Below, piece after piece: positions 23,768 to 32,742 of a stretch of DNA of 64,000 nucleotides. Under the pieces are notes generated by a model. It made no database searches and was not told where the DNA came from. It saw only the letters and a program-made list of their open reading frames with translations. Position 1 is the first letter of the stretch. Every line of letters starts with the position of its first letter. Source of the stretch: a virus; IMG/VR virus record IMGVR_UViG_3300028883_000041, positions 1-64,000 of that record; one strand, 5' to 3'. A program made the translations under genes and the position numbers.

Positions 23768-25204
23768 ATGGTTGATGAACTATTTTTAATGAAAAAACTG
23801 AAAGAAGTCGAATTTGAAGACTTTGATGTATCTGTGGATGATTATCTACAGAAGCAAACTGACCTTGATAAAATCAAGGAGTATTACAAAGACGATGCCA
23901 ACATGGATGCTCAGCTTACTGAGGTAGCAAAGGAAATATTTGATGATAAGATATATCAGATTACTACAGTAAGAGGAGCTATCAATGCAGTGCTCGGAAA
24001 AGTAAGAGAACAAGTCTATGCCAAACTAAGCGAAAATGCTTTAGAGGAAAAGATTGAAGAAGGAGATTATATCATAGAAACTGGTACAATCTTAGGAGCT
24101 TATGATTTTCCAATCCGTAAGGATGATGGGTCTACCTTTACTAAGAACTTTATGGTTCTATCTACTGATGATGGGATAATAGAGATTACATGTATTGGTG
24201 ATAAGATTGGTCCAAGAAAACGTGCTGTTCCTATACCCTTTATGAAAAGAGCATCTTATGTTATTAATCCTAAGAAATTCACCAGAGCTAATGGTGTTCA
24301 AGATGTGGATTATGCAGCGATGAGAGTAGGTGAGGTTAGTGATGAGTTTGATATCATAACTGAACACTTAGCAGCTGCTGAGAATACAGAAGGTGGTCTG
24401 TGGGATATTGATAGAATTGTTGATGAGTTCCCACCAGAAGGTCAACTCAAGAGAGGAGATTGGATTTGGTTTAAAGGGATAATCAGAAACATTGAACCTT
24501 TCCCAATATTTGAAGGAAGAGAGATGACTGGTCAATACCATCATTTAGTTACATATGATAAATATAATGAACCTACTTATGCTTTCAATTTATCTGCAAG
24601 AGGTAAGTTCTTTGATGATGAGGCTTTCTATCCTACTATAAGATTACAGCCAACTGAGATTGGATATACACAAGTAGAATGGGATGGTGTTGAAGAGTTA
24701 GTAACAGCATTAACAGAAGCTCAGAATGATATGGACCCTTCAGACCAATTCAAAACTCTTGATAACGAGATTACTGATAGAGTGTTTTATGCTCTTGTAA
24801 AAGTAGCAAAGATTGAACAACGTAAAGGTCAAAGCAGACAAGAAGGTAGAGAAGGAGAAACAGTAGATAGGTTCTTCATTAATCTAAATGCAGTATATGT
24901 CAGAATAACTGATGAGATTATTCCATGGAAACCTCAAACCAATGAGGAAGAAGAGGAAGAAGAAGAGAAACCAGCTAAAGCTCCAGCTAAGAAATCTCCT
25001 CCTAAAAAGAAACCAGCGACACCAGCTAAAGCAACAGCATGGAAAGCACAAGCAGTAAAGCAAATTACTGAATGGAGAAAAGCTATTCCAGATGCAGATT
25101 TTGAAACACTCGTAGACAACGATGCTTTCGATGATGATGTGTTCAAAGGCGTAGACGAAGCAGCCCTTAAAACTGTCTTTGAAGATTTAATAAAGGATGA
25201 TTGA
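23768..25204 (+). CDS. Putative RPA-like single-stranded DNA-binding protein
   Basis: The 478-residue product has a helical N-terminus and beta-rich central regions (about residues 95-180 and 225-390) that look like OB-folds. An acidic run of glutamates and a linker rich in lysine, proline and alanine follow (about residues 393-425), then a C-terminal helical domain. It lies directly before a RecA-like ATPase and opposite the primase-helicase, the usual neighbours of a viral single-strand binding protein. No zinc motif of RPA is seen. ATG 23768 is preferred over the GTG at 23759. Fold assignment is inference from pattern and context. Confidence 0.55.
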   Translation: MVDELFLMKKLKEVEFEDFDVSVDDYLQKQTDLDKIKEYYKDDANMDAQLTEVAKEIFDDKIYQITTVRGAINAVLGKVREQVYAKLSENALEEKIEEGDYIIETGTILGAYDFPIRKDDGSTFTKNFMVLSTDDGIIEITCIGDKIGPRKRAVPIPFMKRASYVINPKKFTRANGVQDVDYAAMRVGEVSDEFDIITEHLAAAENTEGGLWDIDRIVDEFPPEGQLKRGDWIWFKGIIRNIEPFPIFEGREMTGQYHHLVTYDKYNEPTYAFNLSARGKFFDDEAFYPTIRLQPTEIGYTQVEWDGVEELVTALTEAQNDMDPSDQFKTLDNEITDRVFYALVKVAKIEQRKGQSRQEGREGETVDRFFINLNAVYVRITDEIIPWKPQTNEEEEEEEEKPAKAPAKKSPPKKKPATPAKATAWKAQAVKQITEWRKAIPDADFETLVDNDAFDDDVFKGVDEAALKTVFEDLIKDD

Positions 25205-25205
25205 A

Positions 25206-26051
25206 ATGTCAAGAAGAGCAAGAACAGTAAGTAATATAACTTTGAAGGATACTACAGCCAATAGTATCTATACTCCATATGTTAAAGGTATAGTGTATGG
25301 TGGAACTAACTTAGGCAAGACTTATTTGGTTCTTAACTCTTATTTCAATACTGAAAAGAAGAAGAAAGTATTATTCATTAATACTGACCAACCAGAGAAC
25401 TTTCTCAAGAACTTTAATCATTTGACAGATGCACAAAAACTGCGAGTAGTACAACCACATGAAGAGATGAAGATAGGACATACATTAGATGATGTAAAGA
25501 ATATCTCACCTCTCATCAAACAAATTTTAACTCCTCCTATCTCAAAAGAGATACATGATGGAACCATAGGTCTCATTGTTATTGATACTATTGATGTTAT
25601 TCAAGAGGCATATGAGAACAATGCTATGGACAACGATTTTAGTGGTACTCCAGAAATGTTTGTTAAAGGAAGAGGTAGAGCACAGATGGAACGAGAGTTC
25701 CTCAAACCTCTTATCAAACTTCCATGTAACTTCATTGCTACTTCTGCATTTGACATTGTTTACAAAGAAGGTAAAGGTCCTCTAAAAGATATTGCTACTA
25801 AAGAAGTAGATGGTAAAGATATCCATATTCATAAGCCAAGACTTAACGCTAAGATGTGGAAACACTTTACAAATATCATGGAACTCAGAGACATTTACCA
25901 ATTCGATGAGAAAAAGAGTCAGATTAATGGATACTTCATTAAATCAAAAAGAGACCAAGGGTTATATACCTATAATGTATTAAAAGGAGATAAAGAGTCT
26001 GGAAAAGGTCCAAGCTATGCTAAGTACATGGCTTATGACAGAGGACTCTAA
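25206..26051 (+). CDS. RecA/Sak4-like recombination ATPase
   Basis: The 281-residue product is a RecA-fold ATPase with Walker A GGTNLGKT near residue 35 and Walker B LIVIDTID near residue 122. Its size and P-loop resemble the phage Sak4/AAA_24 group of single-strand annealing or RadA-like proteins, which work with a single-strand binding protein. It starts one base after the RPA-like stop, so the two are probably made in proportion. No N-terminal helix-hairpin-helix of true RadA is present. Confidence 0.8.
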   Translation: MSRRARTVSNITLKDTTANSIYTPYVKGIVYGGTNLGKTYLVLNSYFNTEKKKKVLFINTDQPENFLKNFNHLTDAQKLRVVQPHEEMKIGHTLDDVKNISPLIKQILTPPISKEIHDGTIGLIVIDTIDVIQEAYENNAMDNDFSGTPEMFVKGRGRAQMEREFLKPLIKLPCNFIATSAFDIVYKEGKGPLKDIATKEVDGKDIHIHKPRLNAKMWKHFTNIMELRDIYQFDEKKSQINGYFIKSKRDQGLYTYNVLKGDKESGKGPSYAKYMAYDRGL

Positions 26052-26076
26052 TCCTATTTTTTTTTCGGTGAGAGAA

Positions 26077-26391
26077 ATGAGACTTGGAGAGTTAGATGAA
26101 CATACACAGTACCAGATACTCAAGAGATACTTAGATGGACATGAACCAGAGTATGAAGGGAAACCAGTAGTAATACCAAACAGTATTACCGTAAGGTTTA
26201 CTTGTTCTAACTATATGTGTGGTAAGTTAATCATGCCTTCCTATTATAAGTCTGACTTAGAAAACATACCTAATAGGATTATGTGTCCTCTTTGTGGTCA
26301 ATGGGCAACCAGACATTATATGGGTGCTACTGTAGATTTACAGAAGGAAGTCAAGAGAACAGTGCAAAAGCGGATGATTGATTACCAATAA
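26077..26391 (+). CDS. Zinc-binding protein, 104 residues
   Basis: ATG 26077 is chosen because GGTGAGAG precedes it; the frame upstream overlaps the ATPase gene. The product has C-x4-C and CPLC pairs about 30 residues apart, suggesting one zinc site. It is the last gene of the RPA-like operon and may be a replication accessory. Confidence 0.6.
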   Translation: MRLGELDEHTQYQILKRYLDGHEPEYEGKPVVIPNSITVRFTCSNYMCGKLIMPSYYKSDLENIPNRIMCPLCGQWATRHYMGATVDLQKEVKRTVQKRMIDYQ

Positions 26392-26419
26392 AAGAATTGG
26401 AGTCATATATAACAGAAAA

Positions 26420-26430
26420 GTTTTAATATT
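26420..26430 (+). promoter_or_regulatory. TATA box for membrane-protein gene
   Basis: GTTTTAATATT is centred about 32 nt upstream of the ATG at 26458, consistent with a short leader. Confidence 0.45.
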
Positions 26431-26457
26431 TACTAATAGTAGGTAAACACGATACAT

Positions 26458-26889
26458 ATGGTCGATTTAAGTAATGCTGATTTCTGGATACAAGTAGGAT
26501 TTTACGTAGCAGCTATTAGTGCTGGTATATTCTATTACTTCAGAGCAAAGAAAAAAGGAGAGGCAGCTCCTCCTCAATTGATGCAACTATTTCAAAGCCA
26601 AACATCCATGTTAATGGAATGGTTCTTTAAAGCAGTTGCAGATGGTGTTATAACAAAAGAAGAAGCTCAAGAGCTAAAGGCAAAGTTCACAGCTAATCTG
26701 GATGATACTTTGGAAACTATTTTAAGGTTTTATTTACCCACGGAAGACGTGATTATAGAACCAGAACCAGTTCCAGTTCCAGAACCAGTAGTGGTTGAAG
26801 AACCAGTGGTTGAAGAACCAGAAGTAATTGATGAAATTGCTTCAGAAGAACCTCCAGTTGAAGAACCAGTAGAAGACACACCAGAATAA
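26458..26889 (+). CDS. Membrane-anchored protein with Pro/Glu/Val-rich tail
   Basis: One transmembrane helix (about residues 8-29) is followed by a basic stop-transfer segment. A helical domain (about residues 38-95) comes next, then a C-terminal tail of about 45 residues made of repeated proline, glutamate and valine. The tail is probably extended and strongly acidic. It has its own promoter and converges tail to tail, with no gap, on the membrane-anchored receiver gene. Function unknown; a membrane scaffold is possible. Confidence 0.65.
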   Translation: MVDLSNADFWIQVGFYVAAISAGIFYYFRAKKKGEAAPPQLMQLFQSQTSMLMEWFFKAVADGVITKEEAQELKAKFTANLDDTLETILRFYLPTEDVIIEPEPVPVPEPVVVEEPVVEEPEVIDEIASEEPPVEEPVEDTPE

Positions 26890-27711
26890 TTAGATTAATC
26901 TATCTTTACCTCTTTTTCCTCTTTCCATTTTTTTAGGAAAGTTAGTATTTAGTTCAAGCCAGTATTTGTTTCTGTCTTCAGAGGTAACTTTCTTTCTGTT
27001 CTTTTTCTTGATTATCATAGGTAATACCCAAAAACCAGTGAGACCTAATGTCACTGCGATGAGTAGAATAGCAAGAGGGTTGTTGATAATCCATGCAATG
27101 ATACCGCTGTCATAGTTAAGTAATGATAAAGCAGTAATTAAAATAGATGAGATGTAACCACCAGCAAGTATCCCTTTCTTACCAGAACTGAGAGAACCTT
27201 TGAAAGTTTCCACTACACTGGAACTTTTTTCTGCTACTCTCATAATAAGCATAGTTTGTTGTTCAATCATACTTTCTAAATCAACAGTCCTTTGAGCAAG
27301 TTGAGCAACAGATGTTTCAAGAGTATATATTCTTGCTCTCATAATATTAACAGAGACCTTATCTACATGTGCTTCGATTGATGATAGTAAGGTAGGTAGA
27401 TTGATTGCTTTCTTGGAGAAATGAGCCTTAACTCCTTCAGCCATCTGTTCTATTTCTTGATGACCAGAGATAGTTATAATGTTAGCATCTGGGTCCATCT
27501 CTAAGATTTTTTCAGTTGCTTCTTCTCCACCCATGGTTGGCATAACTAAATCCATGAGTACTAAGTCTGGCATATTTCTCCTATATACCTTTACAGCATC
27601 CTCTCCACTGAACACTTGGATGATATCATATCTATCTTTGAGTTTATCTCTAAGTCCATTAGAGTATATCTCATTATCATCCACAATCATAATAGTACTC
27701 TTGTATTCCAT
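26890..27711 (-). CDS. Membrane-anchored response-regulator receiver protein
   Basis: Residues 1-115 are a CheY-like receiver with the full phosphorylation set: D11 and D12, phosphoacceptor D54 in LMDLVMP, S82 in TISG and K100. A coiled coil (about residues 125-165), two hydrophobic helices (about 178-198 and 203-233) and a basic C-terminal tail follow. It has no DNA-binding output domain and no histidine kinase beside it. A cytoplasmic receiver tethered to the membrane could respond to, or titrate, host phosphorelay signalling. It has its own TATA box and ends flush against the convergent membrane-protein gene. Confidence 0.85.
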   Translation of the reverse strand: MEYKSTIMIVDDNEIYSNGLRDKLKDRYDIIQVFSGEDAVKVYRRNMPDLVLMDLVMPTMGGEEATEKILEMDPDANIITISGHQEIEQMAEGVKAHFSKKAINLPTLLSSIEAHVDKVSVNIMRARIYTLETSVAQLAQRTVDLESMIEQQTMLIMRVAEKSSSVVETFKGSLSSGKKGILAGGYISSILITALSLLNYDSGIIAWIINNPLAILLIAVTLGLTGFWVLPMIIKKKNRKKVTSEDRNKYWLELNTNFPKKMERGKRGKDRLI

Positions 27712-27736
27712 AGACCTCTATGTTTTATTAGCAAGA

Positions 27737-27750
27737 TGATTATAAAAACT
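27737..27750 (-). promoter_or_regulatory. TATA box for receiver-protein gene
   Basis: The minus strand reads AGTTTTTATAATCA, centred about 32 nt upstream of the ATG at 27711. Confidence 0.45.
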
Positions 27751-27751
27751 A

Positions 27752-27934
27752 TTAGGTGTTTAGAACAACTGTTGATAATTCATTAATCAAATCAATTAGT
27801 TCTATACTAACTTCATGAGGTCCATAAAGTATCTTATCACAGACAGCACATTCTCTGCTATAGATAATAATATTCTCATTATCTGTAGGTTTAAAGCAAG
27901 TCTTAGGAATATGCTTCCCAAACCGACATCTCAT
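27752..27934 (-). CDS. Small cysteine-containing protein
   Basis: The product has one CAVC pair and two other cysteines and may bind zinc. Starts at 27961 or 27934 are possible; all overlap the nuclease gene, the shorter by 32 nt. No family recognised. It could be a small partner of the Cas4-like nuclease. Confidence 0.5.
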   Translation of the reverse strand: MRCRFGKHIPKTCFKPTDNENIIIYSRECAVCDKILYGPHEVSIELIDLINELSTVVLNT

Positions 27935-28859
27935 CTTCATCCAAAATTGTGTAACTTTCATCTTTCATCACTGGTATTTCTAATTCGCCCATAAGATACT
28001 CTCCACACTCAAGTATATGTTCACACACTGCACATATTCCTCCAGTCAATCCTACATGACCAGAACGAGTGTTTATTGGAAGCGGTCTTGGGTCACGAAA
28101 TTTTTTCTGTGCTTTCCTAAAGTCGTTTACATTTACACTGTACCACTTTGCTTTATATTTTGATGCACCTAACAACACACACAGAACTTGAGGTTTTCCG
28201 TCCTCTATATAATAAGGATATTTTTCTAAGAACCCTTGCTTAGCTAACTCAGCATAATACTCACTCTCTACGAGTAGAGGATTGTAGTATCCAGATAACT
28301 GTAGATAATGTGATGGAATAACAGTAGAACCACTCTTCCAATCTATGATTAATAATCTCCATCCATGCTCTGTCTTATACAAAGCAAGTAGGTCTATGGT
28401 ACCAGCTAAACTATTATATGGGTCCACCTTACCATTAGGTAGTTTTTTTATGTTTCTTATTTTCTTTTCGACAGCTATAATTCTGATATAGTCTTTATAC
28501 TCATTCCAAAATTGTAGGAAGTTGTTGAATGCTTTCTCTATCTTATCCAAGAATATCCTATACCTTTCTGGCTTCTTTATCAGAGCCTTTATCTGTGCTT
28601 GGTCTGCTTTACTTAGAACCAACGTCTGAGCTGGTATTCCTATCAGTTCTCTTAGAAATGTTTCTATCCTATCATGGACTATTGTCCCAGCAACAGCAGC
28701 AAGATTGTATCTAACTATAGGATTAGAATGTATCCCCTCCCACTCATCTCTCTCTTTTTTATTAACTGGGTTAAGCCAAGCTGTCATCTCACATTGTAAA
28801 GCAGATGCTACCTCTGTTACTCTTGGTATTAAGTCATCTTTGTCGTATAGATATGGCAT
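27903..28859 (-). CDS. Cas4/RecB-like PD-(D/E)xK nuclease with Fe-S cysteines
   Basis: The 318-residue enzyme should degrade or trim DNA ends. Its PD-(D/E)xK core is visible as GTIDLLAL (catalytic D), then IIDWKSG (D-x-K) and the helix motif YLQLSGYY. Four cysteines, C23 near the N-terminus and three clustered near residues 278-288 (C-x2-C-x5-C), match the split Fe-S cluster of Cas4 and AddB nucleases. There is no CRISPR array or other cas gene nearby, so this is the stand-alone viral type, probably paired with the RecA-like ATPase and the XPB-like helicase. Confidence 0.85.
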   Translation of the reverse strand: MPYLYDKDDLIPRVTEVASALQCEMTAWLNPVNKKERDEWEGIHSNPIVRYNLAAVAGTIVHDRIETFLRELIGIPAQTLVLSKADQAQIKALIKKPERYRIFLDKIEKAFNNFLQFWNEYKDYIRIIAVEKKIRNIKKLPNGKVDPYNSLAGTIDLLALYKTEHGWRLLIIDWKSGSTVIPSHYLQLSGYYNPLLVESEYYAELAKQGFLEKYPYYIEDGKPQVLCVLLGASKYKAKWYSVNVNDFRKAQKKFRDPRPLPINTRSGHVGLTGGICAVCEHILECGEYLMGELEIPVMKDESYTILDEDEMSVWEAYS

Positions 28860-28860
28860 C

Positions 28861-29448
28861 TTAATCTTTCCTCAAGTTTTGAAGATTGCTTAAGCTGTTA
28901 ATCCTTTTCTGTGCTTTCAATGCAACATCAGTATAACCTTTTTTCTCTGCATCTTTCATCATGATAGATAACATCTTCAAGTCAGAACAACTCTTAATCT
29001 CTTCTTCCATATTTTTCTTCTCTTCTTCAATTATCTTAACATTATCCTCAGTAGGCTTATCATCTTCAATATAAGAAGTAGAAGGGATTTCAGATGCTGT
29101 TTCTTTTTCCTTCATTCCTAAAGCCTTAAGGATATCAGTAGGATTAGCATAACTTTGTACTGGAGGAGTAGGAGCATTTAACTCTTCAAGTGTCATAGAA
29201 GGTGGTTCTGGTATTGGAGTTTGTGATGAGATTGCTTCTTGTAGTAATCTTTGATGTTCTTCTTCTTCTTTAGCCATCTCTTCATTATAATACATATCAT
29301 ATCGAGCCATATAGATAGGGTTATGAACACACTGATATTGACCACACCATCCATGAGGTTTGGCTTTACCAGTGGCACTATCAATCATTCTAATATAACG
29401 GTCACATTTTTTAGATTTTATCTGACCTACATAATAATTACATTCCAT
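28861..29448 (-). CDS. Cysteine-containing coiled-coil protein
   Basis: The 195-residue product has four cysteines within the first 40 residues (C3, C15, C35, C40), which may bind zinc or an Fe-S cluster. A long glutamate-rich, partly coiled region and a basic helical end follow. It precedes the Cas4-like nuclease by one base in a unit driven by its own promoter. It may be an adaptor in DNA processing; function unknown. Confidence 0.6.
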   Translation of the reverse strand: MECNYYVGQIKSKKCDRYIRMIDSATGKAKPHGWCGQYQCVHNPIYMARYDMYYNEEMAKEEEEHQRLLQEAISSQTPIPEPPSMTLEELNAPTPPVQSYANPTDILKALGMKEKETASEIPSTSYIEDDKPTEDNVKIIEEEKKNMEEEIKSCSDLKMLSIMMKDAEKKGYTDVALKAQKRINSLSNLQNLRKD

Positions 29449-29460
29449 AGGAGTGTATTG

Positions 29461-29480
29461 TATTTAAATCTTTTAAACCT
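29461..29480 (-). promoter_or_regulatory. Tandem TATA-like elements
   Basis: The minus strand has GGTTTAAAAG (29479-29470) and GATTTAAATA (29470-29461) upstream of the ATG at 29448. The first is centred about 27 nt away, the better spacing. Confidence 0.45.
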
Positions 29481-29509
29481 TTCTATAATAAAAAGTAATC
29501 GAGAGAATG

Positions 29510-30334
29510 TTACTCTGTGAGTTTGTGGCACCATTCTCTAAATTTGTTTTCTATCCTATCCCAGATGCTTTGGATAAACGTTTCTATGGAAGTAGCACTT
29601 ATCTCATCATCAACCAGTTTCTTAGTGACTTCTTTCAAGAATATCATCTGGTCATTGATGAAACAATCAAACTCTGCTTTCATTCTCCAAAACTCTAAAC
29701 CAGTCATAATCTTTCTGACTGAGCCATCGGATTTGATACCATATTTGCTTTCTTTACCGTCTTTTATGATGACTTTTTCTATCATCTCTTTATCGAATAT
29801 CTTAGGCATCTCTTCTTCTCCACCAACTGAATAGTCATCATGATAATACTTCTCAGCATCATCGTAGCATTTGATTTTGTTCATGGTATCATCGTAGCTC
29901 TTTGTTTTTATAGCACTAAGGTCTCCAGCAGAGGATTGAAAATGGTCTGCTATTGACTCTATCTCCAGTGTTCTGTCTCTTTCTGGTATATCAAAAGCCT
30001 CATCATGACATAGAGATGTGTATCTCTGCTTCATACGATAATCATAGTCATCGAACAACGCACTTTTTATATCTCCAGATACATAGGCTATGAACTTCTT
30101 ATCACTATCATCTTCCTTTTCTATGATGAATAATTTATCAGTTATCTCGTCTCTAAAGAGAGGGGGATAGTAACCATCACGATATTTTATATCAATGTTG
30201 TTGTCAAGCCAACCCATAAGAGTTATGTCTTTTGATACTAACTCTTTATTCACAGATGAAATAGTTATTCTATTCATCTTTTTACCTTCACAAATCCACC
30301 ACAGTTTTTCTATTAGTTCTCTGTCTTCAGTCAT
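29510..30334 (-). CDS. Hypothetical protein, 274 residues
   Basis: A large acidic soluble protein with alpha/beta N-terminal and helical C-terminal parts and no recognised motif. It is the last gene of the leftward unit that starts at 34308 and overlaps the upstream gene by 8 nt. Function unknown. Confidence 0.65.
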   Translation of the reverse strand: MTEDRELIEKLWWICEGKKMNRITISSVNKELVSKDITLMGWLDNNIDIKYRDGYYPPLFRDEITDKLFIIEKEDDSDKKFIAYVSGDIKSALFDDYDYRMKQRYTSLCHDEAFDIPERDRTLEIESIADHFQSSAGDLSAIKTKSYDDTMNKIKCYDDAEKYYHDDYSVGGEEEMPKIFDKEMIEKVIIKDGKESKYGIKSDGSVRKIMTGLEFWRMKAEFDCFINDQMIFLKEVTKKLVDDEISATSIETFIQSIWDRIENKFREWCHKLTE

Positions 30335-30632
30335 CGTAAGTCACTGCTCCTTGATGTTCCATTGACACACGGAATTTGATATAATTATTATCAAGCATTT
30401 TAACTTCTGCTTCTATTTCTATGGCTTTATTATGTTCTATTATGATATCATATCTATCTCCAAGTTCTTCTTTAAATTTACATCTACCTAATACAGCAAC
30501 TCTTACCAACTCATTACCTAATGAGATAGGGTCTATACTATCTGTTAAATCAAAATACATCTGGAAATACATATAATATTCCATAGCACCTTTTCTCAGT
30601 TTATTGTTTTCATCATGCACATTATTCTGCAT
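30327..30632 (-). CDS. Hypothetical protein, 101 residues
   Basis: A small alpha/beta protein without cysteine pairs or membrane segments. It overlaps the upstream gene by 11 nt. No family recognised. Confidence 0.6.
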   Translation of the reverse strand: MQNNVHDENNKLRKGAMEYYMYFQMYFDLTDSIDPISLGNELVRVAVLGRCKFKEELGDRYDIIIEHNKAIEIEAEVKMLDNNYIKFRVSMEHQGAVTYDD

Positions 30633-30873
30633 TCTTAATCTCCTCTATTATTTCTTCTAATATTCCATCTTCTACTTCATAATGGAAGGCAATTCGATTG
30701 ATTAATTTAACAAAGAACTCATCCTTTGGATACCGTCCAACGTCATAAAACCATTCTTCTTCATATCTATCTCCTCTAAATATATCATTTAGAACTGCTT
30801 TTGTTAATGGATGAAATGATTTATCATTATTATAATCATAATATCCATCTCTAAATTTGTCTTTTTTACTCAT
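30622..30873 (-). CDS. Hypothetical protein, 83 residues
   Basis: A small charged, mainly helical protein with an acidic end. It overlaps the helicase gene by 8 nt and the next gene by 11 nt, so it is coupled to the helicase. Function unknown. Confidence 0.6.
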   Translation of the reverse strand: MSKKDKFRDGYYDYNNDKSFHPLTKAVLNDIFRGDRYEEEWFYDVGRYPKDEFFVKLINRIAFHYEVEDGILEEIIEEIKNAE

Positions 30874-32410
30874 TGAAATTCACCTCTTCTATTATTTCTA
30901 ATTCTGGTATTCGTTCTAAGAAGGTTCCGTCCAGAATTACATCGAACCCTTCTGCTCTCCAAGCTTTCACTCGTTCTACAGAGTGCTCCCATAAATATTC
31001 ACAGTTGTTTGCGTAGTCTATGAATATAGCATTATTCTTATCAGCAGATGTTCTGATTAAACGACCCAATGTCTGGATGCTTCTGGTCTTACTCTTCCAT
31101 GTACCAGCCAATACCATTGCACCTAAGTTAGGAAAGTCAAACCCTTCTCCTACTAATTGGACCGTGCATATCATGATATCTATCTCATCAGTATTCATCC
31201 ACTTATCAAACATCTCTTCTCTGTCTGGATGGTTAGCATCTACACCTACAGCTCTACCCATAGTTTCTTCATCTAAGCTCATCATGGCTTCCAGCATTTT
31301 GATATGTTTTACCCTATCAGTAAGCACTAAAACTTTCTTACCTTTTAACATCCATTTGGCAGCTTCTGTTACTATGAGTGAGTTTCTATGGTCATTATAA
31401 ACAATATAGTCTTCTACTATCTCATTATACTTCTTGTTTCTTGGATAAGACCTCTGTCCTACTGGTCTAAATATCACTGTTGCTTCGGTTGCTCTACCCA
31501 TCTCTACCAAGTCTTTCTGTGTTATTTTTCCTACTACTGGACCAAGATATCCAAGATAGATTATGTCAGTATTATCAGACCTCATATTTACTGTTCCAGA
31601 TAGACCTATTCTATAGTATGCATTAACAGCATCTAATATCTCTCTGGACTGCTTTGTTGAGGCATGATGACATTCATCATAGATGACAGTACCCACATCT
31701 CTCAAAAACAGTCTACAAAGCTCATACTCCTCTTGTTTTTTAGAATTAGTCTTATAGTATATGTTATGGGTATAACTTCTCGTAGCGACCATAAAAACAG
31801 CCTTATTTTTGATTTGGTAAACCCTTGGCATATCAGTTTCTTGCATATCAAAATGGTTCTTCATTCTGGCAACCCATTGTTTTTCTAAGGTGGCGTTAGG
31901 CACGACAATAAGAGTTTTAGTTTTGAATAAATTAATCAGAAACATGGCAAGTTCTGTCTTACCTCCACCAGTACCAACATCTACTATACAACGACCATCA
32001 TACTCAATGATTTCATCAACTACAGCATCTTGAAAATCAAAGAGGTTAATATCATTATATGTTTCTATTTCTTCATACTCTATTGGTGTTATAAAGTTGC
32101 CTTCAACCTCACTATCTGGATATAGACCTAAGACCAGATACCATAATCCAGCTGGAAAAGTCAGTCTCCACTTATCAAGCAGATGAATTCTTCCATCCCA
32201 ATCAAGCCACTCTCTTTTCTTATCAAGTAAATCGAGTTCTTCTTTTCTGGTCTTGGCTCTTGACATCTTATGAGTAATCTCACTAAGTCTGTAATCTCTT
32301 ACCCTTTCTTTTTCTGGATGCTCGTATGACATAACAGAACGTAGTCTTGATATCTGTTCTTTTGTAGCATCTCTCAATTCTGCATGTATGTTACCTATTA
32401 TTATTTTCAA
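30866..32410 (-). CDS. XPB/RadD-like superfamily 2 DNA helicase
   Basis: The 514-residue enzyme should translocate on double-stranded DNA using ATP. After an N-terminal domain of about 120 residues come Walker A GTGGGKT (146-152), motif II DECH (245-248), motif III GLSGTV and, in the second lobe, motif VI QTLGRLIRTS. This set fits XPB/RAD25 and RadD-type helicases of archaea and phages. It lies in one leftward unit with zinc-ribbon and AbrB-like genes, near the Cas4-like nuclease, suggesting a role in recombination-dependent replication or end processing. Confidence 0.88.
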   Translation of the reverse strand: MKIIIGNIHAELRDATKEQISRLRSVMSYEHPEKERVRDYRLSEITHKMSRAKTRKEELDLLDKKREWLDWDGRIHLLDKWRLTFPAGLWYLVLGLYPDSEVEGNFITPIEYEEIETYNDINLFDFQDAVVDEIIEYDGRCIVDVGTGGGKTELAMFLINLFKTKTLIVVPNATLEKQWVARMKNHFDMQETDMPRVYQIKNKAVFMVATRSYTHNIYYKTNSKKQEEYELCRLFLRDVGTVIYDECHHASTKQSREILDAVNAYYRIGLSGTVNMRSDNTDIIYLGYLGPVVGKITQKDLVEMGRATEATVIFRPVGQRSYPRNKKYNEIVEDYIVYNDHRNSLIVTEAAKWMLKGKKVLVLTDRVKHIKMLEAMMSLDEETMGRAVGVDANHPDREEMFDKWMNTDEIDIMICTVQLVGEGFDFPNLGAMVLAGTWKSKTRSIQTLGRLIRTSADKNNAIFIDYANNCEYLWEHSVERVKAWRAEGFDVILDGTFLERIPELEIIEEVNFNE

Positions 32411-32741
32411 TGTTATAACCTCTCTTTTTCATCTCATCTACTATGTTTTTAGTTGTAGCCATCCTAATATATTTAGGAGTAGGTAATCTTGGTATTGTTT
32501 CTTCTTGTGGTGTTGGTATTATTGGCAACTCCTTTATCTCTATACAGAAATCTGCTTTTTCGATAAATTCTGGATGGTCTTCTACATCATGTAAAATCGG
32601 ATAAATAACATCACCGTTCCAACCACATCTACAAGAGATATGATTATATAAATCAAATTCAACACCAAGTAATACTTCATGGTTACATCTTGGACACATA
32701 ATATGTTGACAATCATATTCTGTAATTATTTCCATTATCAT
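32391..32741 (-). CDS. Zinc-ribbon protein, 116 residues
   Basis: CPRC (near residue 17) and CRCG (near residue 33) form a zinc ribbon in the N-terminal third; the rest is proline-rich and basic at the end. It overlaps the helicase by 20 nt, suggesting a helicase partner. Met at codon 3 is an alternative start. Confidence 0.6.
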   Translation of the reverse strand: MIMEIITEYDCQHIMCPRCNHEVLLGVEFDLYNHISCRCGWNGDVIYPILHDVEDHPEFIEKADFCIEIKELPIIPTPQEETIPRLPTPKYIRMATTKNIVDEMKKRGYNIENNNR

Positions 32742-32742
32742 T

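Noticed and set aside
27903-28859. Cas4-like gene taken as part of a CRISPR-Cas adaptation module
   Set aside because: No array or other cas gene is present in the window, and stand-alone Cas4/RecB-like nucleases are common in archaeal viruses.
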